From positions 1 through 36,083 of the forward strand of contig DGDP01000023.1 in NCBI GenBank assembly GCA_002385485.1: a DNA stretch of 36,083 nt. Reading direction: 5' to 3'. The notes beneath the pieces were generated by a model. It was not told where the DNA came from. It did no database searches and saw only the letters and a program-made list of their open reading frames with translations. Of the stretch, positions 24,884 through 32,856 are shown piece by piece. The stretch is from Acetomicrobium sp. UBA3949 (GTDB lineage Bacteria > Synergistota > Synergistia > Synergistales > Acetomicrobiaceae). Within the stretch, counting starts at the first letter, position 1. Every line of letters begins with the position of its first letter. The translations under genes and the position numbers were made by a program.

Positions 24884-26038
24884 ATGGCTGAGAAGGCAAA
24901 GTTATTTGAAATTGATAACGAAAACCACAGTCGCAAATACAAAGAGGTAATTAAAGTAATTGGCGTTGGCGGGGGAGGTAACAACGCGTTAAATCATATT
25001 ATTTCAAGTGGTCTCAAGGGAGTCGAGTTTATAGCTGCTAACACCGATGTAACCCAATTGGAGCAGAATCTGGCTGATATAAAATTAGTGCTCGGAGAGC
25101 AGTTGACAAGGGGGTTGGGTGCCGGTTCGGATCCTGAAATCGGTTTTAAGGCAGCCAAAGAATCCGCTGATGAATTAAAGGAAATTTTACAAGGCGCCGA
25201 CATGGTCTTTTTGACAGCAGGAATGGGGGGAGGAACGGGAACGGGGGCCTCTCCAGTCGTAGCGGAGACTGCAAAAGAAGTAGGTGCTCTTGTCGTTGCT
25301 GTAGTGACAAAGCCGTTCATGTTCGAGGGCAAGAGGCGGTTTATGCAAGCTTTGGAAGGAATAAAGAATTTGCAGGGCAAGGTGGACGCGCTCATAGTGA
25401 TACCCAATGACAAACTGCTTGAAATATCCGACAAGAAGGTCGCAGTATTAGATTCCTTCAAACTTGCCGATGAGGTGCTGCGCCAGGCGGTTCAAGGGGT
25501 CACGGATCTAATATTGCGCCCCGGCTTAATTAATGTGGATTTTGCCGATGTTAGAGCTGTAATGAGCAATGCCGGATCCGCTATCATGGGCATTGGCGAG
25601 GCTACAGGCGAGAATCGGGCTATTACAGCTGCAAAGGCAGCCATAAACAGTCCTCTAATGGAGACTCCTATGCAGGGAGCAAAGGGCATTCTTTTCAACA
25701 TTACCGGCGGTAACAACGTAGGCATTCACGAAATTAAAGAAGCAGCCCAGGTTATCACGGAAGCTGCTTCAGAGGATGCAATAATCATTTGGGGACATGT
25801 CTTGGATCCAGAAATGGATGACAAGTTGCAAATTACTGTAATAGCTTCCGGCTTTGCTTCGACCCTTTCTCAAGGTGAAACCGGTAAGGGAAGGCCTACG
25901 CAGGGAAAAAGGAAACCTCGCGTCGACCTTGAGGAGGCTGAGGTTAAAATGCCGGAGGAGGATTTGTTTAGAATCAGCGGCGTTCAGATCGATACGTTCG
26001 ATCTTCCAACAGTGGTCAGGAGGAAAAAGAAGGAATAA
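24884..26038 (+). CDS. ftsZ: Cell division GTPase FtsZ
   Basis: This 384-residue tubulin homologue polymerises into the Z ring. KVIGVGGGGNNALNHII (24-40) is the first glycine loop, and the tubulin signature GGGTGTG is at 115-121. The T7 synergy-loop region NVDFADVRAVMSNAGSA is intact, and the core ends near 330. The linker is short and charged. The C-terminal tail IDTFDLPTVVRRKKKE contains the conserved peptide (D.P..LRR type) that binds FtsA. ATG 24884 follows GGGGGAG at 24870-24876. Only 3 nt separate its stop from the next gene. Confidence 0.98.
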   Translation: MAEKAKLFEIDNENHSRKYKEVIKVIGVGGGGNNALNHIISSGLKGVEFIAANTDVTQLEQNLADIKLVLGEQLTRGLGAGSDPEIGFKAAKESADELKEILQGADMVFLTAGMGGGTGTGASPVVAETAKEVGALVVAVVTKPFMFEGKRRFMQALEGIKNLQGKVDALIVIPNDKLLEISDKKVAVLDSFKLADEVLRQAVQGVTDLILRPGLINVDFADVRAVMSNAGSAIMGIGEATGENRAITAAKAAINSPLMETPMQGAKGILFNITGGNNVGIHEIKEAAQVITEAASEDAIIIWGHVLDPEMDDKLQITVIASGFASTLSQGETGKGRPTQGKRKPRVDLEEAEVKMPEEDLFRISGVQIDTFDLPTVVRRKKKE

Positions 26039-26041
26039 TAA

Positions 26042-27529
26042 GTGTCAAACGTAAATCTTGACGAAACGGTCCTTTTGGATATGCCCAGAGGAGGAGCACC
26101 CCTGTGGGCATATATATATCCCAATACCTATAAAGTGGGCATGGCGAATTTGGGGTTTCACTATATATACGCAGCATTACAGAAAAGAGGCGTTGGGGTA
26201 GAACGTTTCTTTCTCGACATGATGGAAAGATCTGTCGAGGGGCAGCGAAAGTTATCGGAGTTTTCTGTAATAACTGCGTCGGTTTCCTTTGAAACTGATT
26301 ATATCAATGTTTTGAAAATGTTGCATTATAATAAAATACCGTTGTATTGGCGCGATAGGGCCTCTATTGACGGCCCTGTTGTAGGAATCGGAGGAGCCGT
26401 AACATATATAAACCCGTTGCTTTTTTCGGCAGTAGCTGATTTCGTTTGCTTGGGCGATGGAGAAGTGGTTATAGATCATCTAGTAGCATCTATACGATCC
26501 TATATGCACCATGGCAACAAGAAAAAACTGTGGGATGACCTTTCTACATCCTCATCCATATATGTTCCGCCAATCCATAATCGTACAATTATATCAAAAA
26601 ACGATACTTTAAACCGAAAAAGAGGAAGAGCAGAAGACCTTTCACAATCCATGGGACATAGCCTTTGGTTGACATCCAAGGCTGCCTTTGGAAGGACTTT
26701 ACTTTTGGAATTGCAGCGAGGGTGTTTTAGAAATTGTCCATATTGCGTTGTACCTAATAATTTTGGAGAAGCGAGGTATAGATCGGCAGAAGACATAGCA
26801 TCATATATCTATAAATTTAAAGATTACGATGATTTTAACGTTGGACTGGTTACTCCCGAGGCTGGCGATCATCCCGAATTAGATTTTATTCTAGATGTTA
26901 TTACAAACGTTAAAAAGAAAGTCAGTTTTGCTTCTCTAAGGATAGATGCTTTGAGCGAAAAAGTTGTTGAGGCTATGGCAATGGGAGGAAAGAGAAGTAT
27001 AACTATTGCACCTGAGGCCGGGAGCGATGATTTGAGAAGTTCGTTAAAAAAACGCTTTACCAATAAAGTTATAATTGAAAAGCTCGCAATGACTAAAGAA
27101 TATGGAATTAGTTCGATTAAAATGTATTTTATGTTGGGACTTCCCGATGAAAAGGATGACGACGTCAGAGCCATTGCGGAATTGACGAAAGAAATTTGGG
27201 AGCAGCTGAAATTAAAATCCACCATATCGATAAGTCCCTTTGTCCCAAAACCAGGCACTCCCTTTTCCGACCAGCCCTTTGTAGGAATAAAAGAGGGTCA
27301 GAGAAGGTTAAAAATATTGAAAGAAAATTTAAAAGGCTTTGGTAAAGTAATAACGTTAAAATCTGTTGATTTTAAGGGTTCCTTTAAGGAATATGTGTTA
27401 TCATGGTATGGTTTAACAGAGGCCGAAATGTCGATCGATGTCTTTGAAAAAAATAAAGATAATAGTTTCCTTAATTTGCCGTTGTCAAGGGAAGATCAAA
27501 AAGAGCAATCGGCAATTCTTGGATTTTAG
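26042..27529 (+). CDS. Radical SAM protein with B12-binding-like N-terminal domain, function unknown
   Basis: This 495-residue protein has two parts. Residues 1 to about 150 resemble the Rossmann-type domain found before many radical SAM cores (YPNTYKVGMANLGFHYIYAAL, SVSFETDYINVLKML, VVGIGGAVTYINPLL, CLGDGE). No DxHxxG cobalamin-ligand motif is visible. Residues from about 215 hold the radical SAM core with the iron-sulfur motif C228-F-R-N-C232-P-Y-C235, then APEAGSDDLR and KMYFMLGLPDEKDDD. The C-terminal region PFVPKPGTPF is typical of uncharacterised YgiQ/TIGR03960-like members. The substrate is unknown. The start is GTG 26042, with AAGGAAT just upstream, 3 nt after ftsZ. Its place between ftsZ and a SPOR gene is notable. 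Confidence 0.85.
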   Translation: MSNVNLDETVLLDMPRGGAPLWAYIYPNTYKVGMANLGFHYIYAALQKRGVGVERFFLDMMERSVEGQRKLSEFSVITASVSFETDYINVLKMLHYNKIPLYWRDRASIDGPVVGIGGAVTYINPLLFSAVADFVCLGDGEVVIDHLVASIRSYMHHGNKKKLWDDLSTSSSIYVPPIHNRTIISKNDTLNRKRGRAEDLSQSMGHSLWLTSKAAFGRTLLLELQRGCFRNCPYCVVPNNFGEARYRSAEDIASYIYKFKDYDDFNVGLVTPEAGDHPELDFILDVITNVKKKVSFASLRIDALSEKVVEAMAMGGKRSITIAPEAGSDDLRSSLKKRFTNKVIIEKLAMTKEYGISSIKMYFMLGLPDEKDDDVRAIAELTKEIWEQLKLKSTISISPFVPKPGTPFSDQPFVGIKEGQRRLKILKENLKGFGKVITLKSVDFKGSFKEYVLSWYGLTEAEMSIDVFEKNKDNSFLNLPLSREDQKEQSAILGF

Positions 27530-27562
27530 GACGACAGTCCATGCAAAAGGAGTGACAGTGAA

Positions 27563-28213
27563 ATGATGAAAAGAGACAGGCAAAAGGAGAAAAAACAGAG
27601 CACTTTTTCTTTTGGCCAAATAATGGTTCCTCTCATCGGGTTGGTGGCTATAGGGCTCTTATATCTTGGAATAAAGATGTTTTTCTTCGCTCCTGTAAAA
27701 ACGTTGTCGGAACAAGCAACAGTTCCCAACGTTATAGATCAACCTGCAACCCCTAAATCCGAGGAGAAACCCCAGGTTTCTACTGCTTCTAAAGTAGCTA
27801 AACCTTCTGTTCCTATAGAAGAACCTTCTTTAAGACCTGAAAATAACGTTATTGCTACCCCTTCTTCCAGAGCGTCTACCGATAGCTCCACTGCATCGGT
27901 ACAAGAATCTCAAACAGTTGCAAAACAGCAGCCGTCTCAATCTCAAACGTCTCAGCCGTCGGATCGTCAAATTTCCGATGGCGGTTGGGGAGTTCAGGTA
28001 GGTTCATTTGCCGAAAAATGGAGAGCGGAAGACGTCAAAAATAAACTTGAAACATCGGGATATCAAAATAAAGTGCGCATAACGGAAGCCGTCGTAAACG
28101 GTAAACGATACTATAGAGTACAAGTTTACGCAGGCAAAGATAATTCCGATGCAAAGGAACTGGAAAAGAACCTTAAAGCCATGAATCTGCCTACGTTAAT
28201 AGTAAAATATTAG
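27563..28213 (+). CDS. Membrane-anchored SPOR domain protein
   Basis: This 216-residue bitopic protein has a basic N-terminus (MMKRDRQKEKK), one transmembrane helix at about 18-40, a Ser/Thr/Pro/Gln-rich flexible linker (about 45-138) and a C-terminal SPOR domain (about 140-216: WGVQVGSFAEKWRAEDVKNK and YYRVQVYAG). SPOR domains bind septal glycan strands stripped of stem peptides and bring proteins to the division site. The layout matches FtsN or DedD, but it has no recognisable FtsN activation motif, so I do not give a symbol. The start is ATG 27563 with AAAAGGAG at 27545-27552; ATG 27566 is also possible. Confidence 0.88.
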   Translation: MMKRDRQKEKKQSTFSFGQIMVPLIGLVAIGLLYLGIKMFFFAPVKTLSEQATVPNVIDQPATPKSEEKPQVSTASKVAKPSVPIEEPSLRPENNVIATPSSRASTDSSTASVQESQTVAKQQPSQSQTSQPSDRQISDGGWGVQVGSFAEKWRAEDVKNKLETSGYQNKVRITEAVVNGKRYYRVQVYAGKDNSDAKELEKNLKAMNLPTLIVKY

Positions 28214-28232
28214 AATACAAATTAGAATACAA
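28209..28232. repeat. Perfect 12-bp tandem duplication
   Basis: ATTAGAATACAA occurs twice back to back (28209-28220 and 28221-28232). The first copy includes the TAG stop of the SPOR gene and the second ends at the ribosome site of the next gene (AAAGGAAGG, 28232-28240). It looks like a slippage duplication; the second copy supplies a spare in-frame TAG. Confidence 0.8.
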
Positions 28233-28244
28233 AAGGAAGGTATT

Positions 28245-29489
28245 ATGTCGGGTTTTGTGGAAGAATTGCTGGAAAGATCCGAGGCGCTCAAGCTTGTATG
28301 CGATAGCTTGGGCTTTCCCTATAAAATGAGGACGAGGAGAGTGGACATCGACAACGCCTGTGGATTGCGTTTGGGGAAAGACCTGAAAGCTCCAGAACCA
28401 CATCCTCCCTTTCCCAGGAGCCTCCGCGACGGATATGCCGTTAGAAGTGCTGATGTTATTGGTGCATCGCCCTCTTCGCCCGTTTTTTTAAGAAAGTGTG
28501 GCATTGTTCCTATGGGAGGAGTGGCTGAGGAGTCATTGCCTCATGAAGGTGCAATGCAAATTTTTACGGGTGGTATTCTACCCTGCAATGGAGATGCCGT
28601 GGTGATGCTGGAGGACACCGAAGAAAGCGGCCCATGGATCGAGGTAAGAAAAAGCGTAATGCCCGGAGAAAACGTCATTTCCCGGGGAGAAGAGATAGCA
28701 ACAAATGATGTTATAGCCGAAGTCGGAGACATTCTCGATTTTAAGAATATCCCGGCCGCCTGCGGTTTAGGCGTTAGACAGATCGATGTAATTGATCTTG
28801 AAATTGGAATCCTCAGTACAGGAGATGAAGTCGTTGATATATCTACAAAACCGCTTCCTCCCGGTTGTGTAAGAGATGTCAATGGTGTTATGCTTCATCT
28901 TTTGTTAAAGCATTACGGATTCCATTCTCGGTTTTTAGGGATAGTTCCCGACGATTTTCGTCGTCTCAAGGAATCTGTTGAAAATTCTTTAGAGGATTTT
29001 GACGTCATTATCTTGAGCGGTGGGTCCTCCGTTTCGAGTAGAGATTTTTGCTATGACGTAATCCAAAACCTGGGAGACCCCGGTTTAATCGTGAGAGGTA
29101 TCAACATGAAGCCTGGCAAGCCCACCCTTATAGGAGGCATTAATAAAGAAGGATCATCAAAATTAGTCATCTCTCTACCGGGACATCCCTTGTCCTGCTC
29201 AGTCGTCGCCAGGGTTGTATTGCTTCCATTGCTTGATATGATGATCGGGGGGACGCGCCTTTATGAGAAAAACTTTAAAATAATCAAACTTAAATGTCTT
29301 GATGATTTCATAAGTCGGAGTGGGGTGGAAGAGTATATACCTGTTTCATTAAAATTCGACGGCGTTGTACCTGTGAATTCTAAATCGGGCTACATATCTG
29401 CCTTGAAAAGGACAGCAGGACTCGCTGTCTTGCCCATCAATAGGGAGACGACTAGAAAGGGAGAGGAGATAGAAGTTATTCTATGGTGA
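28245..29489 (+). CDS. moeA: Molybdopterin molybdenumtransferase MoeA (first copy)
   Basis: This 414-residue MoeA-family protein should insert molybdate (or tungstate) into adenylylated molybdopterin. It shows the N-terminal linker and RSLRDGYAVRSADV (58-71; usual form SAMDGYAV), then GILPCNGDAVVMLEDTEE and PGENVISRGEE. The MoCF-type domain follows (GILSTGDEVVD at about 186-196, VIILSGGSSVSSRDFCYD, SLPGHPLSCSVVA) and ends in domain IV. VRDVNGVMLHLLLKHYG stands where many MoeA proteins have N(S/G)NS. The sequence departs from the next gene's MoeA domain enough to suggest different duties, for example Mo versus W or different enzymes. ATG 28245 follows AAAGGAAGG. It overlaps the next gene by 7 nt. 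Confidence 0.88.
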   Translation: MSGFVEELLERSEALKLVCDSLGFPYKMRTRRVDIDNACGLRLGKDLKAPEPHPPFPRSLRDGYAVRSADVIGASPSSPVFLRKCGIVPMGGVAEESLPHEGAMQIFTGGILPCNGDAVVMLEDTEESGPWIEVRKSVMPGENVISRGEEIATNDVIAEVGDILDFKNIPAACGLGVRQIDVIDLEIGILSTGDEVVDISTKPLPPGCVRDVNGVMLHLLLKHYGFHSRFLGIVPDDFRRLKESVENSLEDFDVIILSGGSSVSSRDFCYDVIQNLGDPGLIVRGINMKPGKPTLIGGINKEGSSKLVISLPGHPLSCSVVARVVLLPLLDMMIGGTRLYEKNFKIIKLKCLDDFISRSGVEEYIPVSLKFDGVVPVNSKSGYISALKRTAGLAVLPINRETTRKGEEIEVILW

Positions 29490-31387
29490 GAGAACATATA
29501 TCCTTAAAAGAAGCTTGGGAATTATTAAAAGCACATTGGGGTAATCGGGATTTTCTAGTCAAAAATGTCCCCTTGTCGGAATCTCTTGGGGGATCGCTCG
29601 CAGAGGATATAGCGTCTCCTGTCAATGTGCCCCACTATCCGGCATCAGCCGTAGATGGATATGCCGTCTCTTCTGACTCTACGTCCAGGGCTACTGCGGC
29701 CACGCCTGTAGCGTTGAATACGGGACAATATCAATGGGTAAACACAGGCGCTTTTGTTCCGCCTCAATATGATTCGGTTGTGATGGTGGAGGATACATCT
29801 TTAAAAAATGATAACCTATATGTCTATATATCTGTTCCTCCCGGTGCAAACCTCAGGCCCATAGGTGAGGATATAGTAAAAGGACAAATTGTGGCCCATT
29901 TTGGCGATGAGGTAGATCCTAATTTAATGGCCCTATTTTATGCCGTGGGATTGCGAGAATTGCCCTTGCTTTCCAAGCCTAGGGCAATATTTATTCCAAC
30001 GGGTGACGAGATCGTTCCAAGGAAACCCGAGGAAAGCCCCGATGGCTTGCCCCCCGGTAAAGTAATGGAAAGCAACTCGATAATGCTTGAGGGAATGTTT
30101 GAACAATGGAAAATCCCCTTCGTCGTTGGCCCTCACGTAAAAGATGACCCGGAAAAATTGAAGGAAGTTTTGGCGGATGCTGTAGACAAATATGATTTGG
30201 TTCTCATTGGCGCCGGTTCGGCCAAAGGGAAGAGGGATTTCACAGCAAATGTAATAGAGCAGGAAGGACAGCTTATCTTTCATTGGGTTTTAATGCGACC
30301 CGGAAGGCCAGCTTTGCTTGGTACAGTAAAAGGCAAACCTGTGGTGGGAATGCCGGGGTTTCCGATGTCAACAATGGTTGTTGCTTGGAGCGTTGTCTAT
30401 CCTTTGTTGCAATTGTTGATGAAGGGAAATTTTGACGAGAATAAAATTTTGGACGAAGCCATGGTTGTAAGGGAAAAGTTAAGCCTGCCTCTTCTTATAT
30501 CTCATTCATCCCCACAGGGGATAAGCGAATGGCTGAGAGTGAAGGTTGTCAGGCTAAGGGACAAAAAGTACGCGTGGCCTATTTCTGGGGGATCAAGTTC
30601 CATGAGAGCGACAGCCGATTCGGATGGTTTTGCTTTAATACCTCCAAAGCTCTACGAATGTCCTAAAGGCAAGGAAATTGAAGTCAGGTTAACAAAAGAG
30701 GTACTGTGGGAAAAGCGCGTTTTATTTCAAGGCTCCGATGACCCGGCAGTGGCCCAGTTGGTCTCATTTGTTAGAAAAAGAGGTGCTGATTTGGTAATTA
30801 GGTCTGTCGGAAGCTTGGGCGGATTGGCAGCATTAGCCAGAGGAGAAGCCCACCTTTCGGCAGCACACCTTCTGGATCCGAAAGATATGTCATACAACGA
30901 TACCTATATAGCAAGTTTTAAGCCTATAAGCGATAAATGGAAGCGTTTTTTGCTTTTCTATCGTCAGCAGGGATTTATAGTAAAAAGGGGAAACCCGAAG
31001 AAGATAAGTTCCGTCCAAGATTTGGCACGTGGCGATGTGCGTATCGTCAATAGACAGCCGGGTGCAGGGACCAGAGTGTTGCTCGATTCGCTGTTGAGGG
31101 AAGAGAGAATAGAGAGTGCTTCCGTCAAAGGCTACGAGGATCAAACGATGACCCATCTCGATGCTTCCTGTAGGGTAGCCTGGGGAATGGCCGATGTCGC
31201 GCTTGGCATAAAATTTGCTGCTGATGCTCTAGGTTTGGACTTTATTCCGATTACTGAAGAACCTTACGAGCTTGTAATTCCTGAAGAGGAATTGACGCAT
31301 CCCGGCATTGAGGCGCTCATCGATTCCGTCAGCGATTCTAAATTTATAGAAAAGGTTAAAAGAATGGGGGGATACCGTTGGCCCTGA
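29483..31387 (+). CDS. MoeA fused to a periplasmic-binding-protein-like domain
   Basis: This 634-residue protein has two modules. Residues 1 to about 405 are a full MoeA (PASAVDGYAV at 53-62, IPTGDEIVPRK at about 171-181, MESNSIMLEG, IGAGSAKGKRDFT, GMPGFPMSTMVVAW). Residues from about 411 to 625 resemble the PBP-like domain often linked to MoeA in anaerobes and archaea (GSLGGLAALARGEAHLSAAHLL, NRQPGAGTRVLLDSLL, and CRVAWGMADVALGIKFAAD). Such domains resemble substrate-binding proteins of molybdate transporters and may sense or hold oxyanions; this role is inference. There is no signal peptide, so it is cytoplasmic. ATG 29483 overlaps moeA by 7 nt; GAGGAG lies 14 nt upstream. Confidence 0.9.
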   Translation: MVREHISLKEAWELLKAHWGNRDFLVKNVPLSESLGGSLAEDIASPVNVPHYPASAVDGYAVSSDSTSRATAATPVALNTGQYQWVNTGAFVPPQYDSVVMVEDTSLKNDNLYVYISVPPGANLRPIGEDIVKGQIVAHFGDEVDPNLMALFYAVGLRELPLLSKPRAIFIPTGDEIVPRKPEESPDGLPPGKVMESNSIMLEGMFEQWKIPFVVGPHVKDDPEKLKEVLADAVDKYDLVLIGAGSAKGKRDFTANVIEQEGQLIFHWVLMRPGRPALLGTVKGKPVVGMPGFPMSTMVVAWSVVYPLLQLLMKGNFDENKILDEAMVVREKLSLPLLISHSSPQGISEWLRVKVVRLRDKKYAWPISGGSSSMRATADSDGFALIPPKLYECPKGKEIEVRLTKEVLWEKRVLFQGSDDPAVAQLVSFVRKRGADLVIRSVGSLGGLAALARGEAHLSAAHLLDPKDMSYNDTYIASFKPISDKWKRFLLFYRQQGFIVKRGNPKKISSVQDLARGDVRIVNRQPGAGTRVLLDSLLREERIESASVKGYEDQTMTHLDASCRVAWGMADVALGIKFAADALGLDFIPITEEPYELVIPEEELTHPGIEALIDSVSDSKFIEKVKRMGGYRWP

Positions 31388-32352
31388 AGCTCATAGATAG
31401 GTTGGGAAGAAAACTGAACTACGTGCGCATATCTATCACCGACAGATGCAACTATCGCTGTCGGTATTGTATGCCTGAAGAAGGGGTAGAGTGGATACCC
31501 CATGATAAAATAATGACGTATGAAGAGATACGATTGTTAATCCAACTTTTAATGGAACTCGGAGTCAAAAAAGTCAGGCTAACGGGAGGCGAGCCTTTCG
31601 TAAGAAAGGGTTTTGCGCAATTATTGCAAACCTTGCGCCAGTCCTTTCCTGCGCTGGAGCTTGCAGTAACGACTAACGCTTCTCTGCTCTCAAAATATAT
31701 AGATGAAATAAAAGATCTGGGAATAAGGCTGAACGTAAGTCTGGATACCCTCGATGCCGAAAAGTTCAGGTTCATAACAAGGATCGGGAATTTAAACGAA
31801 GTAATTGAGGGGATAACGCTATGGAGCTGTTTGAAATTGCCTTTAAAGATCAATACCGTTTTGATAAAAGGCTTCAACGAAGAGGAAGCAATGTCATTGG
31901 CCGATTTTGCCAAAAAGATGGGGGCTACCCTAAGGTTTATAGAATTCATGCCCCTCGATGAAGGTTTGTGGTCTAGAGACTCCTTTATTTCTGCTTCCAC
32001 TATAGAAAATTTACTTTTTTCATCCGGAGACTGGAAGATGGCGGAGGAAACTCATTCGGCAACCGATGGGCCGGCAAAATATTACGTTAATTCGAAAACC
32101 GGGCAGAAAATAGGGATAATAGCCGCGGTAACCCACCATTTTTGCGATAGCTGCAATCGGTTGCGCATTACCGCGACAGGGGAGATGAAAAACTGTCTCT
32201 TTGCAGCCGGCGGATTCGATTTGCTCTCTCCATTAAGAATAGGAGATTTAGAGGAAGTAAAACGCAGGATATTGACGGCTGCCTGGGAAAAACCCGCGAA
32301 TTGGAAAAAGTTGGTTCCCGGAGACAGTCATATGTCCCAAATAGGAGGTTAA
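31378..32352 (+). CDS. moaA: GTP 3',8-cyclase MoaA
   Basis: This 324-residue radical SAM enzyme converts GTP to 3',8-cyclo-7,8-dihydro-GTP in the first step of molybdopterin synthesis. The N-terminal cluster motif is C24-N-Y-R-C28-R-Y-C31. RLTGGEPFVRKG follows. The second 4Fe-4S cluster is bound by C256-x2-C259-x13-C273 (FCDSCNRLRITATGEMKNC). The protein ends in QIGG, the Gly-Gly tail needed for activity in this family. The start is TTG 31378, preceded by a GGGGGG run, and overlaps the previous gene by 10 nt. Length matches the norm (about 325-330). Confidence 0.97.
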   Translation: MALKLIDRLGRKLNYVRISITDRCNYRCRYCMPEEGVEWIPHDKIMTYEEIRLLIQLLMELGVKKVRLTGGEPFVRKGFAQLLQTLRQSFPALELAVTTNASLLSKYIDEIKDLGIRLNVSLDTLDAEKFRFITRIGNLNEVIEGITLWSCLKLPLKINTVLIKGFNEEEAMSLADFAKKMGATLRFIEFMPLDEGLWSRDSFISASTIENLLFSSGDWKMAEETHSATDGPAKYYVNSKTGQKIGIIAAVTHHFCDSCNRLRITATGEMKNCLFAAGGFDLLSPLRIGDLEEVKRRILTAAWEKPANWKKLVPGDSHMSQIGG

Positions 32353-32355
32353 GCG

Positions 32356-32856
32356 ATGGGCTTTGGAACGCATCTGGACGATTCAGGCCATCCTATGATG
32401 GTAGATGTCGGTTCGAAAGATTTGACTTCAAGAAGAGCTGTAGCCTGCGGTTGGATCATTTTGCCAGATAAAATATATAATATGGTTGATAAGGGCGATG
32501 TCCCAAAAGGCGATGTTTTAAAGGTCGCCGAACTTGCAGGCATAATGGCTGCCAAAAAGACTTGTGAGATAATTCCGCTGTGCCACAACATAAGGCTGGA
32601 TCATGTGAAGGTACAGTGCGAATTGGATGAGTTACGCCATGGCATAAAGGTAACGTCTGAAGTATCTGCCAGAGAAGTTACAGGCGTAGAGATGGAGGCA
32701 TTGACGGCAGTTTCCGTAGCCCTTCTGACCATATATGACATGTGTAAAGGAATAGACAAGGGAATGCATTTTGAGGCAATACGCTTGGTCGAAAAAAGCG
32801 GCGGCAAAAGCGGCAACTACCTTTGGGAGGATAGGGAAAGTGCACAGGATGATTAA
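32356..32856 (+). CDS. moaC: Cyclic pyranopterin monophosphate synthase MoaC
   Basis: This 166-residue protein works with MoaA to form cyclic pyranopterin monophosphate. Signature stretches are MVDVGSKDLTSRRAVACG (15-32), KVAELAGIMAAKKTCEIIPL (about 56-75), CHNIRLDHV, and the block EVSAREVTGVEMEALTAVS then YDMCKGIDKGM. ATG 32356 has a strong site TAGGAGGT at 32342-32349, 3 nt after moaA. The end overlaps the following gene by about 17 nt. Length is the family norm (about 160). Confidence 0.97.
   Translation: MGFGTHLDDSGHPMMVDVGSKDLTSRRAVACGWIILPDKIYNMVDKGDVPKGDVLKVAELAGIMAAKKTCEIIPLCHNIRLDHVKVQCELDELRHGIKVTSEVSAREVTGVEMEALTAVSVALLTIYDMCKGIDKGMHFEAIRLVEKSGGKSGNYLWEDRESAQDD

Noticed and set aside
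24994..25461. 155-codon open frame on the - strand inside ftsZ
   Set aside because: It lies opposite a strongly conserved gene, has a low-complexity Ser/Ala/Pro-rich product and no ribosome site. It is a shadow frame.
32771..32839. Upstream extension of the Mog reading frame into moaC
   Set aside because: The extra residues are moaC read in another frame, and the good ribosome site (32826-32830) points to GTG 32840.
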